Positions 1 through 6,553 of a stretch of DNA of 9,275 nt are shown here, piece by piece (within the stretch, counting starts at the first letter, position 1; each line of letters begins with the position of its first letter). Made by a program: the position numbers and the translations under genes. The DNA is taken from NCBI GenBank assembly GCA_025354615.1, contig JANXMO010000510.1, positions 1 through 9,275 of the forward strand. Direction: 5' to 3'. The notes under the pieces were generated by a model. It did not search any database and had not been told where the DNA came from. It was given only the letters and a program-made list of their open reading frames with translations. This stretch comes from Burkholderiales bacterium. Its GTDB lineage: Bacteria > Pseudomonadota > Gammaproteobacteria > Burkholderiales > Burkholderiaceae_C.

Positions 1-656
1 TTTTCGAAGGTGTTGATGCCCAGCTGGCTGCGCCCCAACGCGCTGATGATGCCGGAGGTCACCGTCTGCCCAACGCCAAACGGGTTGCCGATGGCCAGCA
101 CCACATCGCCGACCTGCAGCGCGTCGGCCGATCCAAACGCAATGGCCGGCAGCCGGCCCAGCGCAATTTTCAGCACGGCCACATCGCTTTCAGGGTCCGC
201 GCCAACCACCTTGGCGCGGCTCTTGCGGCCATCGGCCAACATCACTTCAATGTCGTCGGCGCCGTCGATCACATGGTTGTTGGTGATCAGGTAGCCATCG
301 CTGGAGACGATCACGCCCGAGCCCAAGCCGATTTGCTGCTGCTGCGGCTGCCGGCCCCGCTCACCGAAAAAGAATCGAAACCAGGGGTCGTTGCCGTGCG
401 GGTGACGCGCGGACGTCCGGCTGGCGGTGATGCTGACGACGGCCGGTGCCGCGCGCCGAGCTGCAGGCGCAAAGCTCTGCGTCGCCGAAGGGCCGGGCGT
501 TGCCGCTGGGACTGACAAAGCCGCGGGCGGAAGAACGAAAGCCGGCGCCGCCGCCTCGTGCCGCGGCAGCCATTGGGGCTTGAGCGTGGTCACGACGAAC
601 AGCGCTGCCAGCGCCACCGTGACCGCTTGAGAGAAAATCAACCAGGTTTTACGCAT
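1..656 (-). CDS. HtrA/Deg-family trypsin-like serine protease, membrane-anchored, 3' end cut by window edge
   Basis: Translation of the minus strand from the ATG at 656-654 gives 218 residues before the window ends, so this is the N-terminal part only. Residues 4-23 form one hydrophobic segment, read as an uncleaved membrane anchor. Residues 33-75 are an Ala/Pro-rich linker, and a short Gln run lies at 105-108. The trypsin-like domain then starts (GLGSGVIVS, 110-118). The catalytic His is H128 in TNNHVI and the Asp is D158 in ESDVAVLKI; IGNPFGVGQTVTSGIIS (189-205) is also typical. The catalytic Ser motif and any PDZ domain would lie beyond the edge. The family degrades or regulates misfolded envelope proteins in the periplasm. 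The single anchor resembles DegS/AlgW-type members, but DegQ/HhoB-like is equally possible. An alternative in-frame ATG is at 665-663, just after a TAG at 668-666; neither start has a clear Shine-Dalgarno sequence. It is transcribed divergently from the Nif3 gene. Confidence 0.93.
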   Translation of the reverse strand, partial: MRKTWLIFSQAVTVALAALFVVTTLKPQWLPRHEAAAPAFVLPPAALSVPAATPGPSATQSFAPAARRAAPAVVSITASRTSARHPHGNDPWFRFFFGERGRQPQQQQIGLGSGVIVSSDGYLITNNHVIDGADDIEVMLADGRKSRAKVVGADPESDVAVLKIALGRLPAIAFGSADALQVGDVVLAIGNPFGVGQTVTSGIISALGRSQLGINTFE

Positions 657-667
657 GGAAAACATCT

Positions 668-1417
668 ATGGCCACGGCTTCGGAGATCAACAGCTACCTT
701 GCCTCCCTGTTGGAGGTCAGTCGCTTCAAGGATTATGGGCCGAACGGCTTGCAGGTCGAGGGCCGTGGCGAGGTGCGCTGCCTGGTCACCGGCGTCACCG
801 CCAGCCTGGCTTTGATCGAGGCCGCAGCCGATGCCGGGGCTGACGCGCTGCTGGTGCACCACGGCCTCTTCTGGCGCGGCCAAGACGGCCGCTTGACTGG
901 CTGGTTAAAACAACGCGTGGCGCGTTTGATGGCGCATGACATCAACCTGTTCGCTTACCACTTGCCGCTCGATGCGCATGCGGTGTGGGGCAACAACACG
1001 CAACTGGGCGCCCGCCTCGGCTGGGCCGCTGACACGCATTTCGGCGAGCAGGCGCTGGGTTGCCTGGCCACGGTCGAGGCGCCTTTGACGGCAACTGGCC
1101 TGGCCGTGCAACTGGAACGCGTGCTGGCCCGCGTGCCCTGCGTATTGCCGGGCGACGGCCGCCCATTGCGCCGCGTCGCCTGGTGCACGGGCGGCGCACA
1201 GTCGTATTTCGACGCCGCGATTGCCGCCGGAGCGGATGTGTTCCTGACCGGCGAAATGTCCGAACCGCAGGCGCATTTGTCGCGTGAAACCGGTGTGGCC
1301 TTCATCGCCTGCGGCCACCACGCGAGCGAGCGCTACGGTGCCCTGGCGCTGGGTGAGCACCTGGCCGCCCACTTCGGCCTCAATCACCGCTTCATCGACA
1401 TCGACAACCCGGCATGA
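668..1417 (+). CDS. Nif3-like dinuclear metal centre protein (DUF34/YbgI family)
   Basis: The 249-residue product matches the Nif3/YbgI family in length (E. coli YbgI is about 247) and motifs. Likely metal ligands by comparison with YbgI are H64 and H65 in LLVHHGLFW, D102 in YHLPLDAH (97-104), and H217 and E221 in ACGHHASE (214-221). PNGLQV (25-30) and FLTGEMSE (192-199) are other family signatures. Family members are hexameric rings with two metals per subunit. The molecular function is not settled; the common label GTP cyclohydrolase I type 2 is poorly supported. GGAA at 657-660 gives a modest ribosome binding site about 7 bases before the ATG. The stop overlaps the pdxA start as ATGA (1414-1417), implying one mRNA and translational coupling. 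Its 5' side lies 11 bases from the divergent protease gene. Confidence 0.93.
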   Translation: MATASEINSYLASLLEVSRFKDYGPNGLQVEGRGEVRCLVTGVTASLALIEAAADAGADALLVHHGLFWRGQDGRLTGWLKQRVARLMAHDINLFAYHLPLDAHAVWGNNTQLGARLGWAADTHFGEQALGCLATVEAPLTATGLAVQLERVLARVPCVLPGDGRPLRRVAWCTGGAQSYFDAAIAAGADVFLTGEMSEPQAHLSRETGVAFIACGHHASERYGALALGEHLAAHFGLNHRFIDIDNPA

Positions 1418-2472
1418 CGCCGACTTCAAGCCCCCCGCCGGCCGCACGCAGCACCTCGCGCGCGCCGATCGCGCTGACGATGGGCGACGCCTGCGGCATT
1501 GGTCCGGAAATCGTCGCGCAGCTCTTTTTGCGTGACAGCGCCCATGGGTGCTTTGTCGTCGGTGACCTGGCTGTGATGCGCCGCGCGGCTGCGCAGGCCG
1601 GCGGGCTGCTGGCAGTGGCGTGCATCGACACCGCGGCCGATGCGCTGGCGGCGCCGCCCCGCTGCATCCCTCTGCTGCAAGCCCGGCAGTTGCCGTCGGA
1701 CCTGGCGCTGGCCCTGCAGGGCCAGGTCGATGCGCGGGCTGGCGCGGCGGCGGCCCGCTGCATCGAGCAGGCCGCCGCCCTGGCCTTGTCTGGCGAGGTG
1801 GCCGCGCTCGTGACGGCACCAATTCATAAAGCGGCGCTGGCGGCCGCAGGCATTCCGTTTCCGGGGCACACGGAATTGCTGCAGGCCCTGGCCACGCCGC
1901 CTGGCGGCATCCAGCCGCCGGTGCGCATGATGTTGGCCAACAACGAGCTGCGGGTGGTGCTGGTGACGATTCACCTGTCGCTGCGCCGCGCGCTTGACGC
2001 GCTTGATTTCGACGCCGTACTGCAAACGTTGCGCATCGCCCACCAATCAGCGGGAGGACGGGGCACGGCGGCGCCGCGAATTGCCGTGGCCGGGCTCAAC
2101 CCGCATGCCGGTGAAGGCGGGCTGTTTGGCGACGAAGAGGTGGCGTTCATCGGTCCCGCCATCGCGGCGGCGCGCGCCGAAGGCATCGACGCGCAAGGCC
2201 CTTACGCGCCCGACACCGTTTTCATGCGCGCGCGCCACACGGCTGTGCGGCGGGGGGAATTCGACGTCGTCGTGGCGATGACGCACGACCACGGGTTGAT
2301 TCCGGTCAAATACCTCGGCATCGACGACGGCGTGAACGTCACCCTGGGCCTGCCTTTTGTGCGCACCAGCCCCGACCACGGCACGGCGTTCGACATCGCC
2401 GGCACCGGCCGGGCCAGCGCATCGTCGATGCAGGCTGCGGTGGACTGGGCGCGTCGGCTGGCCAATGCCTGA
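1414..2472 (+). CDS. pdxA: PdxA-family NAD-dependent dehydrogenase (4-hydroxythreonine-4-phosphate dehydrogenase or close paralogue)
   Basis: The 352-residue protein carries the PdxA signatures: LTMGDACGIGPE (21-32), TAPIHK (134-139), FPGHTE (149-154), LNPHAGEGGLFGDEE (228-242) and a long match through VNVTLGLPF and RTSPDHGTAFDIAG (307-330). The three metal-binding histidines expected from E. coli PdxA (H166, H211, H266) correspond to H187, H231 and H291. PdxA oxidises 4-phosphohydroxy-L-threonine in the DXP-dependent pyridoxal phosphate pathway. Odd points: the usual MGDPAGIGPE reads MGDACGIGPE, the usual MYHDQG reads MTHDHG (289-294), and there is a Ser/Pro/Ala-rich N-terminal extension of about 17 residues. 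E. coli PdxA is about 329 residues. The PDTVFM segment (266-271) also recalls PdxA2-type sugar-acid phosphate dehydrogenases, so the substrate is uncertain. The start at 1414 overlaps the Nif3 stop and suggests coupled translation; no separate promoter was seen. Confidence 0.88.
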   Translation: MTPTSSPPPAARSTSRAPIALTMGDACGIGPEIVAQLFLRDSAHGCFVVGDLAVMRRAAAQAGGLLAVACIDTAADALAAPPRCIPLLQARQLPSDLALALQGQVDARAGAAAARCIEQAAALALSGEVAALVTAPIHKAALAAAGIPFPGHTELLQALATPPGGIQPPVRMMLANNELRVVLVTIHLSLRRALDALDFDAVLQTLRIAHQSAGGRGTAAPRIAVAGLNPHAGEGGLFGDEEVAFIGPAIAAARAEGIDAQGPYAPDTVFMRARHTAVRRGEFDVVVAMTHDHGLIPVKYLGIDDGVNVTLGLPFVRTSPDHGTAFDIAGTGRASASSMQAAVDWARRLANA

Positions 2473-2502
2473 AAGGCACCAAAACGCCGCTTTCAAAACG
2501 TC
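2473..2502. other. 30-base convergent gap between pdxA and the DUF1631 gene
   Basis: The stops of the two convergent genes are only 30 bases apart. The gap has a short imperfect inverted repeat, GAAAGGC (2471-2477) against GCCGCTTTC (2486-2494), where only the outer five bases and a GC pair match and two bases are unpaired. There is no T-rich run on either strand, so it is not a convincing intrinsic terminator. Transcripts from both sides probably overlap at their 3' ends. Confidence 0.4.
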
Positions 2503-5067
2503 TTAACGGCTGGCCGTGGTGCGCAAAGCGGCCAGTTGCTTGCGCGCCCTGGCTGTGGCGCGCTCCATCAAATAGGCGTGCTCGACGGGTCGCATGCGCC
2601 CGCTCGAGCACATCCGCGCCAGCATCCGCGCGGTCACTGAAACAGTTTGCTGTGGCTCGCTGCCGCGACTGAAAACGAAGAAGCTGCGGGCGGGGCTGAC
2701 ATAGCTCAGCCGCACCCGTTGCCACTCGTCTTTCAGCAGCATCTGGTAGGCAAACCCCAGCTGGATGTGCTTCATCAAATCGGCGCCCGCGGGAATGCTG
2801 GCCGGGTCGGGCGCCGTCAAAGCCAGGTCAATGCCGCCGCTGACATCGGCTGGCGCCGGTGTCGGATCAGCGGCGTTGTCAACGGCCGGCGTCTCGGCGC
2901 TCAAGTCGATGTCGACACGGCTGTTCCAATCCACCGCCTGCTCTGGCACCAGCCCGACAGCCGCAGCCTCTTGCGGTGAAAAGCGCTGTTCGATGTCGGC
3001 CGAAGGCAAGGGGAATAGCGCTGCGTCGGCTTTTGCCGGCTCATCAAAGCCGTTGTGCTGCGGGCTGAACGGCTGCGGGGCGGCGTGACCGGGGATGGGG
3101 GCGGCGAACAGCGTGTCCAGTTGCCGTGACAGCATGTTGTAGTCGAGCTCGCTGAGCGAGGCGCCCTTCAACGATTCCGCATGCGAGGGCAGCAATTGCG
3201 CAAGAAATTGCTTCTTTGCAGCTTCGGACCAACCGATCAGCTGCAGTCCTTCGGCCAAGTCTTTCATCAGCATCGGCAACTGCATCAGAAAGCGTTTGCG
3301 CAGCAGCGGCGAGCCCTTGGGCTGCACGCTCATCACCATGTCGCGGCCGGCGCGGCGAAGGCGCCGCGCAAGGTCAGAGTCGCCGCCTTGGCGCTGCGTC
3401 GACAGCACCAGCGCCTGACTCCAGACCTGGCACAAAAAGCTGCGCAAATACTCCGGCATCGCCACCGGCGCCAGCGCAATTTTCAGCTGCTGCAGGTAAC
3501 GCTGCTGAATTTGCAGCTCTGATTCCTTGCTTTCCAGCAGTGCCGGTGCGCCGCTGTCTTGCAATTGTTCGCGCGTCTGCTGGCTGATGAAGGCTTCCAG
3601 CTCGATGATCTTGGCGGTGTAGAGGTCAGCCTGCTCGAAGTCACCCTCGACGATTTGCTGCACGATTTCGCTCACGCGGGCAAGAAAGCGTGCGCCCGGC
3701 CCCTCTGAAAAATCCTCGAACGCACACGCGAGCGACGCAATCCGGTTGACGAAGCGGCGCACCGGGTGGCGGCGCGATGAAAAAAAACTGGCGTCAGCCA
3801 GCGCCACCCGCAACACCGGCAGCTGCAAGCGGGCAATTTGCCGCGCCATTTGCGGCGGCACGCGCGAGTCGGACAGGATCTGGTCGAACAGGCTGCCCAC
3901 CACGTCGATGACCATGTGGTCCAGCTTGGCGCTGGACGCCTGCACCAGCGCTTCGCGGTGCGCGTGTATCAAGTTGACCGCCATCAAACCGTTGGCTGGC
4001 CCGGCCTGCCTGGGCCAGCCGCCGCTCACGCCTGGCAATTCGGCTGCAACAGACGCTTGCCCGCTGATCGGCGCGCTCCCTGCCGAGCCAGCCGGCCCAG
4101 CCGCTCGCCGCTGCTGAACCGGCAGCAAGGTGTCGAATTCGTCGTCGCGCGCGGTGAGTTGGCTCAGACGGTGCAACAGGCTGATCAGCTGTGGGTCTGC
4201 AGCGTTTGGCAGGGAACGGTGCGGAGGGCCGCTGCCATGAGCCAGGTGGTGGCCGGAGGCAGAACCCGACCCGGGTGTGAAATCGCTGCCATGAACCGAT
4301 GTGCCAGCCGTGTGAACCGTCGCCCGGTGCGCCGCATCACCGGGCAGTGGACGCGTTGAAGCCGGTTCCTGGTGCGCCGTGTCGCCGCCGGTGGCGTGGC
4401 CTTGCACATGCAAGGCCGGCCCATCGACACCGCGAAAAGCCAGCCGAACCGGGGCAACGCGCCGGCCTCGCAGGTCTTCCACCACCGCGCCATAACAGGC
4501 CGGCATGGACAGCGCCAGCGCGGTGCCGAATTCCCGCACCAGCAGGCGCCGGGCGTCGGCATCGGCCATCAGGTGTTCGATGACCGTATTCAAAGCCTGG
4601 CCGACCACCGCGGGGCGCAGTGGGTTGCGTTCTTCATCGGCCCGGGCCAAGCCGAGCACACTGGCGATGTAGCCGGCCAACTCACGCAGTTGCGACTCGC
4701 ACGCATGCGCAATTTGCTGCCCGAGACGGCTTGCCACCATGCGTCCTTCAACCTCCTGGTTGTCCACCAGGCTCAAGCTTTCCCAATCGGCTGCCTCCGG
4801 CAACGACCGCAGGGCGCTGCGCGGCGAAACCTCGTCATGCACCTGCTGCTCGAACGCATGACTGAACTCATCCAGGAATGCGTTGGCTTTTTGACGCAAT
4901 TGAAGCTGGATGTCTAATAACACGTCACGCTCTGCAAGGCGCGCCGTCGAGGCCGCTGCCGCGGCCATCGTGTTCAGTACCCGCTCCAGCGCCAACGCGA
5001 CGGTGGATTCAACCTTTACCACCGCGGCGTTCAAGGCATCAGCAAAAGGCGGGTGCTCGCTGCTCAT
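2503..5067 (-). CDS. DUF1631 family protein
   Basis: From the ATG at 5067 the product is 854 residues. The centre is recognisably DUF1631: IDVVGSLFDQILSD (387-400), IARLQLPVLRVALADASFF (411-429) and HPVRRFVNRIASL (434-446), followed by a mainly helical stretch to about 655. The C-terminal segment WQRVRLSYVSPARSFFVF (782-799) is a second family hallmark. No membrane segment or signal peptide is seen, so it is probably cytoplasmic. Function is unknown; some databases call relatives thymidine phosphorylase, which has no visible support here. Residues 211-292 form a low-complexity linker rich in His, Gly, Ser and Pro, and 655-760 is another Pro/Ala/Asp-rich linker. The start is uncertain: in-frame alternatives are ATG at 5106 and TTG at 5133, and none has a good Shine-Dalgarno sequence. 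I prefer 5067 because MSSEHPPF resembles remembered family N-termini. It lies 206 bases downstream of mscL on the same strand. Confidence 0.88.
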   Translation of the reverse strand: MSSEHPPFADALNAAVVKVESTVALALERVLNTMAAAAASTARLAERDVLLDIQLQLRQKANAFLDEFSHAFEQQVHDEVSPRSALRSLPEAADWESLSLVDNQEVEGRMVASRLGQQIAHACESQLRELAGYIASVLGLARADEERNPLRPAVVGQALNTVIEHLMADADARRLLVREFGTALALSMPACYGAVVEDLRGRRVAPVRLAFRGVDGPALHVQGHATGGDTAHQEPASTRPLPGDAAHRATVHTAGTSVHGSDFTPGSGSASGHHLAHGSGPPHRSLPNAADPQLISLLHRLSQLTARDDEFDTLLPVQQRRAAGPAGSAGSAPISGQASVAAELPGVSGGWPRQAGPANGLMAVNLIHAHREALVQASSAKLDHMVIDVVGSLFDQILSDSRVPPQMARQIARLQLPVLRVALADASFFSSRRHPVRRFVNRIASLACAFEDFSEGPGARFLARVSEIVQQIVEGDFEQADLYTAKIIELEAFISQQTREQLQDSGAPALLESKESELQIQQRYLQQLKIALAPVAMPEYLRSFLCQVWSQALVLSTQRQGGDSDLARRLRRAGRDMVMSVQPKGSPLLRKRFLMQLPMLMKDLAEGLQLIGWSEAAKKQFLAQLLPSHAESLKGASLSELDYNMLSRQLDTLFAAPIPGHAAPQPFSPQHNGFDEPAKADAALFPLPSADIEQRFSPQEAAAVGLVPEQAVDWNSRVDIDLSAETPAVDNAADPTPAPADVSGGIDLALTAPDPASIPAGADLMKHIQLGFAYQMLLKDEWQRVRLSYVSPARSFFVFSRGSEPQQTVSVTARMLARMCSSGRMRPVEHAYLMERATARARKQLAALRTTASR

Positions 5068-5221
5068 GGCGCCGCAAGCCGGTCGCAAAAGCCTAGGCGC
5101 ATCCATCGCGCGGCACGGCGCGGTGCTCGCCAAGTGCGTGTCTTCATTTGGAGGAAGCCGAACGCCATGTCACTTACTGCCCGAACAAAGGAAGGATTTC
5201 CAGTATGACGCCAAAGCCAAG

Positions 5222-5250
5222 GCCGGCGCGGTCGATTCCGCCGCCCCGGC
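5222..5250 (-). terminator. GC-rich hairpin downstream of mscL, possible terminator without a T-run
   Basis: GCCGG (5222-5226) pairs perfectly with CCGGC (5246-5250), and inside them GCGG (5228-5231) pairs with CCGC (5238-5241) around the loop TCGATT, leaving small bulges on one arm. It starts 23 bases past the mscL stop, a normal distance for a transcription end. No T-rich tract follows on the minus strand, so it may be only a pause or RNA-stabilising structure. The rest of the 206-base gap to the DUF1631 gene shows no convincing promoter or gene. Confidence 0.3.
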
Positions 5251-5273
5251 ACGAACGGGTTTGGCCCAAAACG

Positions 5274-5690
5274 TTACTTTTTCAAGGCGTCGCGAATTTC
5301 GCGCAACAACACGACGTCTTCCGGCGTGGCTGGCGCCAGCGGTACGACCGCCGGCTCAGCCTGTCGAATGCGGTTCACCGCACGCACCATCATGAAAATG
5401 ATGAAGGCCAGAATGAGGAAATTGAGTGCAACCGTGATGAAGTTGCCGTAGGCGAACACGGCGCCGGCTTTTTTGGCTTCAGCCAGGGTCGTTGCCGTCT
5501 GCCCTGACAGCGGAATGAAGTAATTCGCGAAATCCAGGCCGCCCAGCACTTTGCCGGCCACCGGCATGATCAAGTCGCCGACCAGTGAATCGACGATCTT
5601 GCCAAAAGCGCCGCCGATGATGACGCCGACTGCCAGATCGACCACATTGCCTTTAACAGCAAATTCCTTGAATTCCGATGCAAAACCCAT
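5274..5690 (-). CDS. mscL: Large-conductance mechanosensitive channel MscL
   Basis: The 138-residue protein is close in length to E. coli MscL (136) and aligns without gaps through the first helix. The N-terminal amphipathic part is [13 protein letters not shown] (3-15). TM1 begins [18 protein letters not shown] (16-33), with the gate and pore residues L19, G22, V23 and G26 in the same positions as in E. coli. The short periplasmic loop (about 48-75) is followed by TM2 ([19 protein letters not shown], 84-102), and a C-terminal helix ends [11 protein letters not shown] (128-138). It forms a homopentameric inner-membrane pore that opens under membrane tension and releases solutes on hypo-osmotic shock. 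The reading frame is open up to 5852, but the start is fixed at 5690 by family alignment and the strong upstream ribosome binding site. It is divergent from petA. Confidence 0.97.
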   Translation of the reverse strand: MGFASEFKEFAVKGNVVDLAVGVIIGGAFGKIVDSLVGDLIMPVAGKVLGGLDFANYFIPLSGQTATTLAEAKKAGAVFAYGNFITVALNFLILAFIIFMMVRAVNRIRQAEPAVVPLAPATPEDVVLLREIRDALKK

Positions 5691-5695
5691 TGATG

Positions 5696-5701
5696 ACTCC
5701 T
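5696..5701 (-). promoter_or_regulatory. Ribosome binding site of mscL
   Basis: On the minus strand AGGAGT lies 5 bases before the ATG at 5690. It selects this start over upstream in-frame codons as far as 5852. Confidence 0.85.
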
Positions 5702-5720
5702 GATGTGTTTGAGAAGTTTC

Positions 5721-5747
5721 ACCTGCCATGCAGGGCGCCCGGCAGGT
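5721..5747. repeat. Inverted repeat with two mutually exclusive stems in the mscL leader
   Basis: ACCTGCC (5721-5727) and GGCAGGT (5741-5747) are a perfect 7-base inverted repeat around a 13-base spacer. Within it CCTGC (5722-5726) can instead pair with GCAGG (5730-5734) around a 3-base loop, so both stems cannot form together. The spacer also contains the palindrome GGGCGCCC (5733-5740). It lies about 20 bases upstream of the mscL ribosome binding site. It could be an operator or a leader RNA structure; chance is also possible in GC-rich DNA. Confidence 0.45.
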
Positions 5748-5761
5748 TGTTCGCATTGTGT

Positions 5762-5786
5762 CGCCCGCCGCGATGCCGGCGGGGCG
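5762..5786. repeat. GC-rich inverted repeat in the mscL/petA gap
   Basis: CGCCCGCCG (5762-5770) pairs with CGGCGGGGCG (5777-5786) with a single bulged G and a 6-base loop; flanking T5761 and A5787 extend the stem. No T-run follows on either strand. Its role is unknown: leader structure, protein site or chance. Confidence 0.45.
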
Positions 5787-5859
5787 ATTCGCCTCGCACG
5801 CGCTGTCCAGGTACCGCTGCACACGGCGTTCGCCAGCAACTGCAACGCTCATCAGGGCA

Positions 5860-5878
5860 TTGACACGTCCGCTAGAAT
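5860..5878 (+). promoter_or_regulatory. Possible petA promoter elements
   Basis: A perfect TTGACA occurs at 5860-5865, and TAGAAT, one base off the sigma-70 -10 consensus, at 5873-5878. They are only 7 bases apart, so they cannot serve the same sigma-70 promoter, which needs about 16-18. With TTGACA as -35 no good -10 lies 16-18 bases downstream. With TAGAAT as -10 the best -35 is a weak TCATCA at 5849-5854. A petA promoter is expected here because the gene heads an operon, but its exact position is not resolved. Confidence 0.35.
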
Positions 5879-5911
5879 CTTTGGTTGTCTCTTAATTTGT
5901 TATCAGAGCTT

Positions 5912-5915
5912 GAGG
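5912..5915 (+). promoter_or_regulatory. Ribosome binding site of petA
   Basis: GAGG lies 6 bases before the ATG at 5922. The frame is open upstream to about 5703, and this site, with the N-terminus matching other Rieske proteins, fixes the start at 5922. Confidence 0.75.
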
Positions 5916-5921
5916 ATCCGC

Positions 5922-6521
5922 ATGAGTGACTCGCAAGTCGATAACGGCAAGCGCACCTGGTTGATCGCTTCCGGTTGCGCAGGTGTTGCAGGCGGTGTCG
6001 CTGTCGCCGTGCCGTTTATCAGCACCTTTCAGCCGTCAGAGCGCGCACGCGCTGCAGGCGCACCCGTCGAGGTCGACATTGCCAGCGTCAAGCCGGGCGA
6101 AAAAATCACCGTCGAATGGCGTGGCAAACCGGTATGGATCATCAAGCGCACGCCAGAACAACTGGCCTTGCTGAAAAAAAATGACCCGCTGCTGGCCGAC
6201 CCGCAGTCGCAGCGCAAGGTCGATGAATTGACGCCGGCCTATGCGCGCAACGAAGGCCGCTCGATCAAACCCGAAACGCTGGTGGTCGTAGGCATTTGTT
6301 CGCACCTGGGGTGTTCGCCGTCCGACAAATTCCAGCCGGGTGCCCAGCCCTCGTTGCCAGACGACTGGACGGGCGGCTTTCTTTGCCCTTGCCATGGCTC
6401 GACTTTCGACATGGCCGGGCGTGTTTACAAAAACAAGCCGGCACCCGACAACCTCGAGGTGCCGCCGCACCGCTACCTGTCCGAAACCCGCCTTCTGATC
6501 GGCGACGACAAGACGGCTTGA
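5922..6521 (+). CDS. petA: Ubiquinol-cytochrome c reductase iron-sulfur (Rieske) subunit
   Basis: The 199-residue protein is a standard bc1-type Rieske protein. An N-terminal basic segment with K10-R11 precedes the membrane helix (13-36), which stays as an anchor and probably acts as a Tat signal. The soluble 2Fe-2S domain has both cluster boxes: CSHLGC (126-131) and CPCHGS (155-160). The ligands are C126, H128, C155 and H158, with C131 and C157 forming the expected disulfide. The head domain shuttles electrons from quinol at the Qo site of cytochrome b to cytochrome c1 on the periplasmic side. It is the first gene of the petABC operon; petB follows after 32 bases. That short gap contains a small GCCG/CGGC hairpin (6523-6534) of unknown meaning. 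Confidence 0.98.
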   Translation: MSDSQVDNGKRTWLIASGCAGVAGGVAVAVPFISTFQPSERARAAGAPVEVDIASVKPGEKITVEWRGKPVWIIKRTPEQLALLKKNDPLLADPQSQRKVDELTPAYARNEGRSIKPETLVVVGICSHLGCSPSDKFQPGAQPSLPDDWTGGFLCPCHGSTFDMAGRVYKNKPAPDNLEVPPHRYLSETRLLIGDDKTA

Positions 6522-6553
6522 GGCCGTGAGCGGCTACAACACGAGAACGCACG

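Noticed and set aside
905..1822. A long minus-strand open frame of about 305 codons.
   Set aside because: It is antisense to the Nif3 and pdxA genes, which have clear family motifs; the antisense product is Arg/Pro-rich without recognisable domains.
2471..2494. A bidirectional terminator between pdxA and the DUF1631 gene.
   Set aside because: The stem is short and imperfect and no T-run follows on either strand.
5064..5168. A 34-codon minus-strand reading frame (MAFGFLQMKT...) whose stop overlaps the DUF1631 ATG at 5067 as ATGA, suggesting a leader peptide.
   Set aside because: There is no ribosome binding site, the peptide is an Arg-rich composition typical of chance frames in GC-rich DNA, and the DUF1631 start itself is uncertain.
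5148..5507. A plus-strand frame with GGAGGA and GGAAGG motifs near its start.
   Set aside because: Most of it is antisense to mscL, its product resembles no family, and its composition is that of a shadow frame.
5703..5921. An N-terminal extension of petA by 73 residues.
   Set aside because: The Rieske family N-terminus and the GAGG site support the start at 5922, and the extension covers the divergent regulatory gap.
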